Below, piece after piece: positions 23,301 to 36,052 of a stretch of 64,000 nt of DNA. Location of the stretch: positions 1,364,001 through 1,428,000 of the forward strand of contig LUGG01000013.1 of the NCBI GenBank assembly GCA_001683735.1. Reading direction: 5' to 3'. Positions within the stretch are counted from its first letter, which is position 1. The number at the start of each line of letters is the position of its first letter. The notes under the pieces were generated by a model. The model was not told the DNA's origin and searched no databases. It saw only the letters and a list, made by a program, of their open reading frames with translations. Origin of the DNA: Grifola frondosa (Eukaryota > Basidiomycota > Agaricomycetes > Polyporales > Grifolaceae). The translations under genes were made by a program, and so were the position numbers.

Positions 23301-25285
23301 GGCTAACACACCCAGTCACATGTGAGCACAAGTCCCAGCAAGTCATCTGCAGGTGTCGGTGTAGGGCCTCTGCATATTCAGCATGCCCGTATGTAGCCAG
23401 TTCATCTTTACCAGCACTGTTCATCATCTGGGGGCACTTTGGGGCTTGGCATGGGGGTGGGCTCAGCAGTGCCCACTGTAAGAGTATGTCAAGTGAGTGA
23501 ACTGCAACAGAGGCAGATGAACATGGACAGCATGAGTGTGCAGGCCGCAATGAGGTCTTCAATAACTGTTTCTTGTCCTGCTGTGACCCCATGGAGAGAC
23601 AATCTGCTGAGATGCCCCATTGATAACATTAACCCCATAATAATAAGGTACACCACTGACCTACCCATTTTTATGTGAATGAAACATTCTGGTAACAATA
23701 GCTTAAGCATACTTAAAGCTGATCACAGACATGAAGGACACAATGCTGCTTGGCATGAAAAGTGTGAGGTCTCCGCAGTATTATAATAAAATCTTTGCAA
23801 CAAGAATTGTTCACTTGCTGTATGATAAAGTCAGAGGGGGGAGGGGCTAAATATGTGGAGTGGGGTGTTCTGTAGAGGATTCGGGAATGAATCGTTAAAA
23901 TTTAACAGACTGAATTTGCATGTGCATGCAGAAACATGCTAAACTGTGTAAGGAAAAAAGTACAGCATTTTTTCAAACAGGTAATAATGTCACGTGAGGT
24001 GTCTCCAGCACTGACAGTATCATAAGTACATGAGAATTATCATGAAATCACAGTCATCCACATTTATTCAGATGTTGAAGTCTGGGTCACATTATACTGA
24101 TGCTAGTCAGGACAAAATGTTAATGAATTTATCAGTTTTTGAAATTCTGATATAAATTATTTAAATCATGAAAATCTTTTTATATTTAATAAATGTAGAA
24201 TTTTTTTGATTTTTTTACAATGCTTGACATGTCTGATTGTCAAAAAAGCATATATGCCTGGATGTAGTGTGTTAAGCATAGTCATTTCTATAGCCATTTT
24301 TCTTTTAAATTCTTGCTTTGTGTCCGGATCTGACTGGCTGACCAGCGAACCACTACATGAGGATTACTATGAATGGAAAATATATCCTAATCATTGATGT
24401 CTTGTTAGTTTTACACCTTGTGAGTCTACTCACCTATCTGTGAAAACAATCATCAATGTAGCAGAGAACAAAATATCATTAATAATCTTTATAATATTGT
24501 TGATTAAAACCATACATGCAAAGGCAGAGTTCTTTCTTGAGTTTGATGGACTAGATGAAAACCTTCTGCTAGAAACAAATATCACTTGTGAGCATGATGT
24601 AATTTATATATAACTTATATGTAAGGTAGCAGATGTAGCACATATACACACATGTATCTTTGACCTTAAATAGCTTAACAAGGCACGATAGAAATACTCC
24701 ACTATATAGAGAGCGAACCAAGTTAGTGGGTGCCCTTCTTTTTCACTGAGGACTATATATATAATTTGCTTGAATGTCAGATTTATACTGAGAAACTGTT
24801 TTATCTTGACAGCAAATTTAATGAGGTGAAGAACCCTCATGTGACTGATCTGTTTTGTATGACATTAGTAGAAAGTTTATGACATTTATAGGATTTTTTA
24901 AAAATTTTATTTATTTTTGACATATTTAGCTATACAATCAAGTATTCTGTATGTCTTGCTTGATCCATGATATAGAGAGTAATGTTGACATGAGAATGAT
25001 GCTGTTGCAGAGTGATTCACTAGTTCACCATTTTTGTGTCCAGGATGTCAAGATATCTTGTAGATGGTCACAATATTCACTTTGTTTATCTCAATATGCT
25101 ATTCATTGTGTGTTGTGGTCTCATCTATAGACTTAGGACAGAATGTTAATGAATTTATCAATTTTGAAAAAAAAAAAAATTATTTAATAAATTCAAAAAT
25201 TCTTTTGATTTTTTTTCTTTTATGTTTAAGGTATTTGACTGTCAAGAATATATCTCTAGATGTTATCATTAGTGAGATAACATAA
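20340..25285. repeat. Dispersed AT-rich repeat family within the left arm
   Basis: A unit of roughly 330 bp recurs. It has TTTAATAAATGTAGAATTTTT, then a TGTCAAGAA...ATATATGCC block, then AGCCATTTTTCTTTTA, and an end near GATTACCATGAA. Plus-orientation copies or parts lie near 20580-20870, 21440-21610, 24050-24400 and 25120-25280, and a minus-orientation copy at 22160-22450. The segments 20380-20540 and 22010-22150 are an additional inverted pair. The same set appears mirrored in the right arm. No coding capacity was seen. It may be a MITE or satellite-like family. Confidence 0.65.
20975..21423 (-). mobile_element. Solo LTR in left arm
   Basis: Read on the minus strand it starts TGTGACAGTTCGCCCCC and ends GAAATTTGTTACA, giving 449 bp with TG...CA ends and a TTAAATAGTAAAG box that may serve as TATA. 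The mirrored copy is 30761-31209. It is clearly richer in CpG than the sequence around it, so it inserted later than most of the arm decayed. No 5-bp target duplication and no internal retrotransposon sequence are visible. Confidence 0.7.
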
Positions 25286-25431
25286 AGTTATGAAATGTGT
25301 CATTGGGTAAAGCTCAATGTAGTCATTGGTTAGTAATTATGATAATTGCAGGACTCAAAGAATATATATTTATTAACAATGTTTTTGAAATATTATTTAC
25401 ATTTCTGATAATATTGATCGATGAATGCAAT

Positions 25432-26747
25432 TCTTCCATGTGTTCTATGCATGCACTGACTAGCATCTATGTACACCTTTCCTCTCAATGTATTTGTGTA
25501 GGGGTTCATTGCACACACACCCGGACTGTACTTTCTGCAACTTCTTGTTCTGCCCAGTACTGTTGACTCACTTCTGCCAATTCATACTTCATGTTTGATC
25601 TCTTATATGTGGCCTGCATCCCTAATGTTCATTTGTGAATGATATGGTATGCATTGTAGTGATGACTAGTATGGGAGTATTACAAAAGCTGCAGTAAATA
25701 ATATTGATTTGTTGATACTACTGAGTGCTAGTGGGTCCTATCAACTGCAACACCAGGCTAAAACATAATATCTGAGCTGTATTCGTAATGTATTGCTGCT
25801 TGCTTGAACTCGTAAGTACTACAGAGATTAATGAATCTGTCAAGTGACCCACATCATACATAATGGGCACAATCCATGCATCTTTGCCATTGTCCATAAA
25901 AATGCCATACAAGCATGATGATAACAAGAATCTTAGACAAAGAGAACAGGGTCCTAAGTTTTACCTCAGGATATGCTCTCTGTCCCTACATTTTCAGAGC
26001 CAGAAAACATATCCAGATGTATGTCAGGCTCCAGGCTTCAGCATGGTGAGCAGTCTAGCCATATTTCATAAGAGAATAACACAAGAAAAACATGAAAAGT
26101 TGGCCCCACCTGCTTTTCCATGGTTCTTCCAAAAAAAAGCATAAAGCCTACTTCTTTAAGTAATCCCATCTATCAGACTTATATAATTTTATTTAAAAAG
26201 GTGATGGAATACAATGTCAAAGCTATTCAAAAGCTGATATAAGCATAAAGTGTCAAAAAAATATCTTCTGAGCCCACTCCAAAGCTCTTCACTCCAAATT
26301 CAAGCATTCCATCACTATATGGATTCTCCTAGTAGCATTAAACATAGGCAGCTGTCTGAAGTAGGTCAGAGGTTGAAAAATGATATGTTTCACCCAAATA
26401 TGGAAGGTTACCTAAGCTAATGATATTTACTAGAATTCTTTGCAACAAATTCATTTTTTGTAAAAGAGGAGCTGAAAGCTCTACATACAATGATTGTTAT
26501 GTAGCCTGGTTGTGAACACTACACATATAAAAATCTTCACCATTGACTTGTACAAAGGCCAAAAAAGCAAAGTGAATCTCAATGGTAAGTAATTTGCATA
26601 TTTGTCATTTATTCACTTATATATCTTGGAAATGGCATTCTCTATAGATATATTAATCTACATTATGAGCTTCGACCTATTATGATTACTAATCATGATG
26701 TTATTAGTATGGCTGATGATAGTCAATGGTCAATATGCATACAAGCA
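25432..26747. other. Unique spacer of the giant inverted repeat
   Basis: About 1316 bp that does not pair with itself; pairing stops at CGATGAATGCAAT (25431) and resumes at CATTGCATTCATCG (26748). It is AT-rich. It has only short ORFs without motifs, and no recognisable gene or terminal repeat. Confidence 0.75.
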
Positions 26748-29700
26748 TTGCATTCATCGATCAATATTATCAGAAATGTAAATAATATTTCAAAAACATT
26801 GTTAATAATATATATATTCTTTGAGTCCTGCAATTATCATAATTACTAACCAATGACTACATTGAGCTTTACCCAATGACACATTTCATAACTTTATGTT
26901 ATCTCACTAATGATAACATCTAGAGATATATTCTTGACAGTCAAATACCTTAAACATAAAAGAAAAAAAATCAAAAGAATTTTTGAATTTATTAAATAAT
27001 TTTTTTTTTTTTTCAAAATTGATAAATTCATTAACATTCTGTCCTAAGTCTATAGATGAGACCACAACACACAATGAATAGCATATTGAGATAAACAAAG
27101 TGAATATTGTGACCATCTACAAGATATCTTGACATCCTGGACACAAAAATGGTGAACTAGTGAATCACTCTGCAACAGCATCATTCTCATGTCAACATTA
27201 CTCTCTATATCATGGATCAAGCAAGACATACAGAATACTTGATTGTATAGCTAAATATGTCAAAAATAAATAAAATTTTTAAAAAATCCTATAAATGTCA
27301 TAAACTTTCTACTAATGTCATACAAAACAGATCAGTCACATGAGGGTTCTTCACCTCATTAAATTTGCTGTCAAGATAAAACAGTTTCTCAGTATAAATC
27401 TGACATTCAAGCAAATTATATATATAGTCCTCAGTGAAAAAGAAGGGCACCCACTAACTTGGTTCGCTCTCTATATAGTGGAGTATTTCTATCGTGCCTT
27501 GTTAAGCTATTTAAGGTCAAAGATACATGTGTGTATATGTGCTACATCTGCTACCTTACATATAATTATATATAAATTACATCATGCTCACAAGTGATAT
27601 TTGTTTCTAGCAGAAGGTTTTCATCTAGTCCATCAAACTCAAGAAAGAACTCTGCCTTTGCATGTATGGTTTTAATCAACAATATTATAAAGATTATTAA
27701 TGATATTTTGTTCTCTGCTACATTGATGATTGTTTTCACAGATAGGTGAGTAGACTCACAAGGTGTAAAACTAACAAGACATCAATGATTAGGATATATT
27801 TTCCATTCATAGTAATCCTCATGTAGTGGTTCGCTGGTCAGCCAGTCAGATCCGGACACAAAGCAAGAATTTAAAAGAAAAATGGCTATAGAAATGACTA
27901 TGCTTAACACACTACATCCAGGCATATATGCTTTTTTGACAATCAGACATGTCAAGCATTGTAAAAAAATCAAAAAAATTCTACATTTATTAAATATAAA
28001 AAGATTTTCATGATTTAAATAATTTATATCAGAATTTCAAAAACTGATAAATTCATTAACATTTTGTCCTGACTAGCATCAGTATAATGTGACCCAGACT
28101 TCAACATCTGAATAAATGTGGATGACTGTGATTTCATGATAATTCTCATGTACTTATGATACTGTCAGTGCTGGAGACACCTCACGTGACATTATTACCT
28201 GTTTGAAAAAATGCTGTACTTTTTTCCTTACACAGTTTAGCATGTTTCTGCATGCACATGCAAATTCAGTCTGTTAAATTTTAACGATTCATTCCCGAAT
28301 CCTCTACAGAACACCCCACTCCACATATTTAGCCCCTCCCCCCCTCTGACTTTATCATACAGCAAGTGAACAATTCTTGTTGCAAAGATTTTATTATAAT
28401 ACTGCGGAGACCTCACACTTTTCATGCCAAGCAGCATTGTGTCCTTCATGTCTGTGATCAGCTTTAAGTATGCTTAAGCTATTGTTACCAGAATGTTTCA
28501 TTCACATAAAAATGGGTAGGTCAGTGGTGTACCTTATTATTATGGGGTTAATGTTATCAATGGGGCATCTCAGCAGATTGTCTCTCCATGGGGTCACAGC
28601 AGGACAAGAAACAGTTATTGAAGACCTCATTGCGGCCTGCACACTCATGCTGTCCATGTTCATCTGCCTCTGTTGCAGTTCACTCACTTGACATACTCTT
28701 ACAGTGGGCACTGCTGAGCCCACCCCCATGCCAAGCCCCAAAGTGCCCCCAGATGATGAACAGTGCTGGTAAAGATGAACTGGCTACATACGGGCATGCT
28801 GAATATGCAGAGGCCCTACACCGACACCTGCAGATGACTTGCTGGGACTTGTGCTCACATGTGACTGGGTGTGTTAGCCAGCTTGGTAACTGATCAGATT
28901 TGGACACAAAGCATGAGACCAGATCATAACTATTTTTTTAATGGATTTGGAGTTTCAAATATGAGAATCTTGAGGTTCTCTATGATTTTTGACAACTTCA
29001 ATAAGGAATAAACTATACATTTTGCAAAATAAAGACTAATACTAGAGTGTGATCAGCATAGTGAGATCACATTTGTCAGAAGATTTTTTGATCAAGAGGT
29101 AGTTAAAAACAAATAGAACAGATTGTTCAAAATCTAATACACAAGTTGTCTACATTTTTAATTGTATTAGAGTGCATGCTTCAAGCTTCTACTATCCTTT
29201 TTATGCTTAAGTTTTGATTTTTTGCTGAGTTATATCTTGTCCAGTATGGCCACATAAAAACTGACTGTGAACACCATAATGCCCACAATATCTGATAATT
29301 TGCAGTCAGTTTAAACTTTTCAGTTTATAACAGCACACTGGCTTGCTTCTGTGACACAATTAAGCCCCAATAATGAGATAATTCTTTCAAAAATTGATTC
29401 ATCTTCTACTGCTAGTCCACTCACTCTCGACACTATATTTGCTTTAATGAGTGTGAATCCAGAGAAGCTTGTGCACCTTCCACCAGTCTTGATAAACATT
29501 GTGCAGTATTTGCTCATCTACTGCATGAAAATATATCAAATATGGTGAAACAACCACAGAAAGAGAAAGAGCAGATGTTTTGAAGCATGGTTTCAGATGT
29601 CTTCTTGTCATATTAGTTTACCATTTTTATGTTCAAAATGTCTTGTAAATTGTCACAATATTTACTTTGTTTCTCTCGATATGCTATTCATTGTGTGTTG

Positions 29701-30760
29701 TGGTCTCATTTACAGACTTAGGACAGAATGTTAATGAATTTATCAATTATGGAAATTTCTTTTAATTTAATAAATTCAGAAATTCTTTTAATTTTTTTCT
29801 TTCATGTTTAAGATATTTGACTGTCAAGAATATATCTTTAGATGTAATATATTAAGCATAGTCATTCCTATAGCCATTTTTCTTTTAGATCCTTGCTTTG
29901 TGTTCGGATCTGACTGGTTGACCAGTGAATCATTACATGAGGATTACCATAAATGAAAAATGTTCTCATTTTAAAAATTATAGCCATCTGCATCCATTCG
30001 GATGTTCAAGTTTCAGTCAAATTAATAAATGCAGAATTTTTTTGATTTTTTCTTAATGTTTGCAATGTGCCACATATGAACATTGTTCCTCCAATTTTTG
30101 CGATGTTCTCAGTCCCTACTGTTTTTCAAATATGTTTTCTTACATGTTATTTGATGCTCATTCAGATGATTAATTTTATCATGCATATCCAAAGCATAGC
30201 CAATATGCTATTATAAGTGCTATTGTTATAAGTCATCTGCTGTACATAGTGTTTCCTGCATGAGAGTGTATCACTAGCCCATGCTTGATTCAGATATATA
30301 ACCCATTCCCTCCAAAGTTCTCCAGGTTAATTTCACAACAATATATTTCTGTTTGTCCAATGATGAAATCATGAAAACAGTGCATTTTTGCCCAAATTCA
30401 GAATGTAGAAAATAATATCATTGATCATACCTTGTTGAGCATGGCCACATAGAGGGTGACTGTGAATATTGTGGTACTCATGATGTCCAACTACTTGCAG
30501 TCAGCCCAGACTTACTAGTCCATCCTGACACACTGACTTGGTTCTGCAAGACAGTTGACACCCCCGATGAGAAAAATGACTATAGGAATGACTATACTTA
30601 ACACACTACTTCCAGGCATATATGCTTTCTTGACAGTCAGACAAATCAAAAAATCCTGCATTTATTAAATATAAAAAAATTCCCATAATTTAAATAATCT
30701 ATATCAAAAATCTAAACCTTACAAATCCATTAATCATCATTCCCGTCCTACAATGATTAC

Positions 30761-31209
30761 TGTGACAGTTCGCCCCCTCGACCCCCAGGCCAAACCAACT
30801 GCATGATAGAAACTTATATCCAGTGATTGATGTTGTGCTCTACTTCTGTGTTTAGACCAGTAATTATACCGGTGTAATGAATGAGCCCAAGACCGTGACT
30901 AGTAGGCTTACTATCCAGTGATGGCATTCGGTCAACGATTTCGGTAAGCGGAAGCTGGTAACGAAAGCGTGAAGTTCAATAAAGTTGAACGAGCTGACGT
31001 TCCAGGTAGCAAAATCAGTCTTAAATAGTAAAGTCCATTTGTGCACGTATGGTCACTATCCCACAATTCTGCCTTACTCATCTGCTTATTGATCCGTGTC
31101 ATCGATATAACACTCGTTCCTCCATCTGTCACCTGATCTTACAGGTGATCAACATGATGCGTCCCAGTGCCTACTGGGCGTCTATGTTCAAATCGGGAAA
31201 TTTGTTACA
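30761..31209 (+). mobile_element. Solo LTR in right arm
   Basis: Mirror of 20975-21423, same length (449 bp), TGTGACAG...TTGTTACA. Its presence at the same place in both arms means it inserted before the inverted duplication formed. Confidence 0.7.
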
Positions 31210-32346
31210 ACCGGTAGTAAATGACTTTGAGTGGCCATAGATCTTCAAACGAGTTCATTTGAGGGAGTTTTCGGGAGACCTATTTGGACAGTGGCAAGCA
31301 GATTTGAATTCATATAATTAAAAAATCCTACATTTATTAAATATAAAAAATTTTCCATAATTTAAATAATCTATATCAGAATTTCAAACCTTACAAATTC
31401 ATTAACATCTTGTTCTGACTAGTAATAATGTAATTTGACTCAAACTTGAACATCTGAATGAATGCAAATGGCTATAATTTTGAAAATGACAACATTTTCC
31501 GTTCATGGTAATCCTCATGTAGTGGTTTACTGGCCAAACAGTTAAATCCAAACATAAAGCAAGAATCTAAAAGAAAAATGACCTGTCTATGCTTCGAACA
31601 TGCATGATAAAAAACAGACCTTCTAAATTAAGATCAGGAGGATCCAAGGTGCACTCATCATATGGTGAAATTCACACTATCCTAGTAAATTAATCATCTA
31701 AATGAGCAACAGGTAACATGTAAGGAAACATATTTGAAAAATAGTAGAAACTGAGAATGTCACAGAAATTGAAGGAACAACATTCATATGTGGCACATTG
31801 CAAACATTAAAAAAAAATCAAAAAAATTCTACATTTATTAATTTGACTCAAACTTCAATATCAGAATGGATGCAGTGACCTCTCTCAGATGGGTGTTTGG
31901 CCCATGATAGTGTTTGTCATAGGAATCAAGTTCTATATGTGGTGATTGGAGAATACATGATATTGATATTGCCTCTTATGCAGAATTGCTAAATGAATAT
32001 GCTCACAGCTGATGGGATAGTGGTGGCACCCTTTTCAAATGCTGACCCTCATCTAGAAGAATACACCATCAGATTGTTTTCATGTTACAAAAGGTAGATC
32101 TTGTTCTCAAACTCGTCGGGCTGCTATTCATAACGGGTTGTTAAAAAACAGAATATATCATATTCTGTGTGAATCGCCAAAATGTCATGATTGTCGGTTC
32201 AACATTGCGGTGAGCTCCAACCTTCTCGTTGAATGTCTGCCTAACTCACTAATAAATTAGGAACCTTACAGGCAGACCATTGATGCACTTTCTTTGTATG
32301 ATGTTTAACTCGCCTCCCAGTCCTTTTTCACACTCTTACCCTCCCC

Positions 32347-32682
32347 ATGATGCAAAAGCGATGCAAGCCTCACATTGAGTTCTATGACTTGTCTGATGAA
32401 GAGGCTGGTTACGATGCACCACCTCTGGACACAGTCCATCGTCACATTGATTACTTTCTTAATGAGACTATTTCAACATGGACTAGCTACTTCATGACTC
32501 CAGAAACTCACAAACATCTGCATGGACTAATGACAGATCCTGTGGTCTCTTTCAATCATGTTGAAGGTAAGAAGATTGATGTCAGAGATTCTGAATATTT
32601 AATCCATTGTCTTGAGTCTTTGGTGCCAGAACATGCACCCTGCAGGTGTACAGCAGGAGTAAGTCACAATGCTTATTTATGA
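32347..32682 (+). CDS. Hypothetical ORF in right arm (mirror of 19509-19910)
   Basis: 111 codons, identical in sequence to the last 111 residues of the left-arm ORF, ending in the same GAGTAAGTC donor-like context. An extra C near 32345 closes the upstream frame that is open in the left arm. Unknown family; probably one exon of a captured or decayed gene. Confidence 0.4.
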   Translation: MMQKRCKPHIEFYDLSDEEAGYDAPPLDTVHRHIDYFLNETISTWTSYFMTPETHKHLHGLMTDPVVSFNHVEGKKIDVRDSEYLIHCLESLVPEHAPCRCTAGVSHNAYL

Positions 32683-34290
32683 GATTTCAATCTAATAAGC
32701 ATCTGTAGGACAGACCACTATTAGAATGGATTCTGAAAACCAATTCATTTCTGGCTGAATTTCTGTGCTTGGAAGGATGTGGATGTTATACCTCGGAGTA
32801 GTGTCCTAGCTGCAATGTTAGAATGGCTACTTTTCAGTGCTGCAATGTCATGCACCAAATTGAATTGGTACTCAACATGGCAATGTGACCATTGATCAGC
32901 ATGTTTCAAGTCTGGGCTGAAAACATGCCAGTAAGCAGTGTCTGTGTATATGGTTTGGCCCAATAAATTTCTGTTTGTTTCCACCATGGGTCCAGACTGG
33001 CTGGAGATTCTCCCGGCTATAGTGCACATAGATTGGCTAATTGGATGAATGGTGAACATATGCAGATGGGCTAAAATAACCCATGGTCAGTCTCTGCTGT
33101 TGGGCAGAGAGCAATGATAGGTCTGCTTCTGTGGCTGGGCTGAAGGGGCTGGCAGCTTTGCTTTTACAGTGGGCCAAATGGCTTCACAGTAAGTGCACAC
33201 AGTGAAGCCAACTGGATCAGTGGTAATGGGTGAGCAGTCAGTCTCCTCAGGCCAGCCAAGCTGGCTAAAGTCATACTGAATTGAGCACAGTTAGACTGAG
33301 TGAAAGCAGGGTCAGTGCCCACAAATGGGCCAAATGAACCCAAAACCATGGAGGGATGGGTGCAGTTGGGCCAAAACTGCACTTAGTCAGTCTTCACAGG
33401 TTGGTCAAATTAGCCACAGTGCAGACATACCATCTGAACAGACACCCAATGCATGGGCTGAGTTAGCATGTGGGGTTTCATCGGACTAACTGCATCCATC
33501 TTGAACATGTGTAGTTGGAGGACATGGATCCTGACTGTGTAACTTAGTCACAGACAGCTCAGCTGCTTTGGCACCAATCAGACCCATGCAATGCTGTGCA
33601 TCCCAGGTCTGAACTGAGGTGGCTTCACTATTGTCCACATGATGGCACAGGCCCATCTCAAGCAGAAAGGGCCGAACGACCTTTCAGATGCACGTTGATG
33701 CATCTGCCCCCTCCCAATGACAAAACCATCATGGATCTGTGATTAGGAGCTAGTACTTGATCTGTTATTTCAAAGTTCTCTCATTGTCTGCAACCCACAA
33801 AATCCTTATAAGCTATGTCAACATGTGCAATAAAACAGCTCATTAGCATCGATACCCTCCGCAGTGATAATCATGGGCCTCAGCGCTGGGAGGCTTCTGG
33901 CCAGTGCAAGCCAAGCCAGCCAGTGACTGTGCAGATCTGTAGTAACCATCAATTTCACCCGGCGAAGTCAGCTGAGTTCAATAAAATTCTCTTGATAGTT
34001 CTCTCAACAGTCCCCCGTGCCTGTCACCGAACAAAAGCATTGATAAGCTCATTGCATTGAAAATCAACCTGCACCCCAGAACACATTGCCCGATAACATC
34101 TCCAGCACCAACAAAATGCCCACATTGGACCTGCACCATCTGGGTGGACATGGATCTGGACGTGTATGCAGGTGGGCCTTGTCTCCGCACATTTAGATCT
34201 CAGCAAGGACCATCTCAGCACTGCAACAAACTAGTGACAAATGTTGTACAGGACAAGGGCCCACTGTAAACCAACAAGAAACCTATTTAA

Positions 34291-34839
34291 CTAGTTCCCT
34301 GGCAATGGAGTATCCTGGTATGAAACTGCATACAGCCAGTTAGAGTACTCAGTCACTTCATCATGCAGCTCTTCCCCATCTGGCAATTCCTCTTCCACTT
34401 CAGACCTCCATGTGATCAATGCCTCCACTTCATTGAATGCACTCACTGCAGCACATTTCATCATGCATCATCAAAGTTTGCATGTCTCCCCCTTCACTCT
34501 GGATAACCTAATCATCTCAGACCAGGTCCAGGCCATTATCTGCCTGTGAATGTGAATGCAGTCAAAAACATACTCCGGTCTATTGCACTTTTCACTGGGC
34601 TGATCCTCAAACCAGAGCACATGACTCTCCACCATGCCGGGTTCCTGTTGGATCATGAGATGTGACCCGGATGAAAGCACCCAGAAAAACCCATTGAGAA
34701 TTGGGGCAGCCTTCCCAACATTCAGCTGCACCTGTAGTCCGTGCAACTCCTCCATATGCATATCATCACTCAGTTGATGGTCAGGACTGTTGCATTGCTC
34801 AGCTCCATTCACAGTGTGTGAAGGAGGAGGGGATCCCAC
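34291..34839 (-). CDS. Hypothetical ORF pair in right arm, broken in left arm
   Basis: On the minus strand, 34839-34471 encodes 122 codons (MGSPPPSHTVNGAEQ ... RPEYVFDCIHIHRQIMAWTW). Downstream, another protein-like frame runs to a TAG at 34291, with the segment ELPDGEELHDEVTEYSNWL. The two are in different frames, so an intron or a frameshift lies between them near 34440-34470. The matching left-arm sequence (17356-17899) has several one- to three-base deletions that destroy both frames. No family recognised. Confidence 0.35.
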
Positions 34840-35680
34840 ATGGACAGGGTTGGGCTCCTCAGGTGCCCCAGCACCATGGAGATGAGGGGATCCAAGAATA
34901 AACAGGTTGAGTTCCTTTGCAGGTCCTGAACGAATGCTAAATGATCCGCCTGTGACACTGGGGGAGAAGAATGAATGGGTTGGCAGCCCCAGATTTTTCT
35001 GCTAAGGGTGGCTGGTTTTCATTCACAAATGTCCCAGCCACTGCAGTAGAGTGCCGGACTGATCCAATAGCGGCATGGTCAAAGGAAAAGATGGGGCCAC
35101 TGCCGAGGTTCACTGGGTGAATGGAGCAGTCAGTTTTAACTGTAAGGGCCTGAGCTGATAATACCTTCTGAAGGGTTCATGTCACTCCCAAGCTATGTAA
35201 TAAACCTAGAGAAATATTGTCAGTCCAGGCTGGTCATCAGTCAGACAATAGCACACTCACCTAGAATGAAGAGGTAAAGTGCAGACATTGAGGAAGCTCA
35301 CTCTCATTGTCTTTTCAGAGATTCTATGGGCATCCAGCACTTTCCACTCATGTGGGAAGTATCTGGATGGGGATCTTCCCTCATCATATGATATAATCCA
35401 TAAATTTCACATAAACTGATGGGTTTTGGTCCACCTTTTGCCTCCAATGTTTCCCCACCAATCTTCTTAGCCACTTTCTACTATGACCAGCAAACCCACT
35501 CCTGTAGTTGAAGTGCATGTAGTAGCACAGATGAATGGACTGGTCACAGCCTTACAACACATTCTGGCCCAGTTTCACCATCAATATGTTGACTTTCATG
35601 CCTGATGGTGGGTCCTGGGAAGAGCTGGTAAGTTCTTCCCTTACATTATATCTCCAGATCTTCCTCTCGCACATCTCGCA

Positions 35681-36052
35681 TTGAAGCCAGAATGTCCTCT
35701 CATGCTTCTTTGTAATCTTGACCCTGCCAGTGATCTTTCTAATGGAACACGCATGATTCTGATCACAATAAATCCAAGGGTGTTGCACTGTCAAGTGCTT
35801 GAAGGAAATCATGCTGGAAAAGAAGTGTACATTCCCAGGATCACTATCAAGCCATTATCTGAGGAGCTTTCCATTCCTCTTAGTCGTTGCCAATTCTCAG
35901 TTTACCTCCCATTTGCAATGATGATTAACAAGGCTCAAGGACAATCTGTGATCAATGTTGGTCTTGACTTGCACACTTCTGTCTTTACTATTTAGTCACG
36001 GTCAACTTTATGTTGCCCTCTCTCACTGCACATCCATCAGCAAACACTGAAA
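35681..36052 (+). pseudogene. Helitron PIF1-like helicase, C-terminal end
   Basis: The 105-codon ORF 35681-35995 begins MKPECPLMLLCNLDP and contains NGTRMI, YIPRITIKP and PFAMMINKAQGQS, the hallmark end of Helitron and PIF1 helicases (the INK-QGQ helicase motif). After a frameshift near 35990 it continues with HGQLYVALSH, the final conserved motif. It is in the same orientation as the Helitron N-terminal part at 13.8-15.9 kb. The Rep domain and the ATPase core are missing. No convincing Helitron 3' hairpin with CTRR end was found downstream. Confidence 0.88.

Larger units (their letters stand above)
16584..25431. repeat. Left arm of a giant inverted repeat (about 8.85 kb)
   Basis: It is the near-identical reverse complement of 26748-35612. 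Paired coordinates sum to 52179-52180 near the centre, 52184 at the solo LTRs, 52190-52191 near 18 kb and 52197 at the outer end, so the arms differ by few indels. The arm is strongly CpG-poor: one CpG in the 600 bases 18541-19140. It contains a solo LTR (20975-21423), a gene-like ORF (19910-19509, minus) and several copies of an AT-rich repeat. Compared with the right arm it has small deletions at about 17362, 17443, 17470 and 17789 that break frames open in the right arm. Confidence 0.95.
26748..35612. repeat. Right arm of the giant inverted repeat (about 8.87 kb)
   Basis: Near-identical reverse complement of the left arm. Pairing ends at GCCTGATGGTGGG (35612), directly before Helitron helicase sequence. 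The right arm keeps longer open frames than the left (34839-34471 and 32347-32682). The differences I could spot are mostly single-base or short indels, often in homopolymers, plus a few substitutions such as 34623 versus 17571. Confidence 0.95.

Noticed and set aside
22663..29548. Many mirrored ORFs of 60-100 codons in the palindrome arms
   Set aside because: AT-rich or repeat-derived frames without motifs or splice structure; open on both strands by chance and simply duplicated by the palindrome.
16584..35612. Missed-adapter sequencing artefact as the sole explanation for the palindrome
   Set aside because: It would not create a 1.3-kb unpaired spacer and two distinct, sharply defined outer junctions; misassembly remains possible and is listed as a check.
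35552..35812. Minus-strand ORF at 35552-35812
   Set aside because: Shadow of the Helitron helicase C-terminus, which has recognisable motifs on the plus strand.
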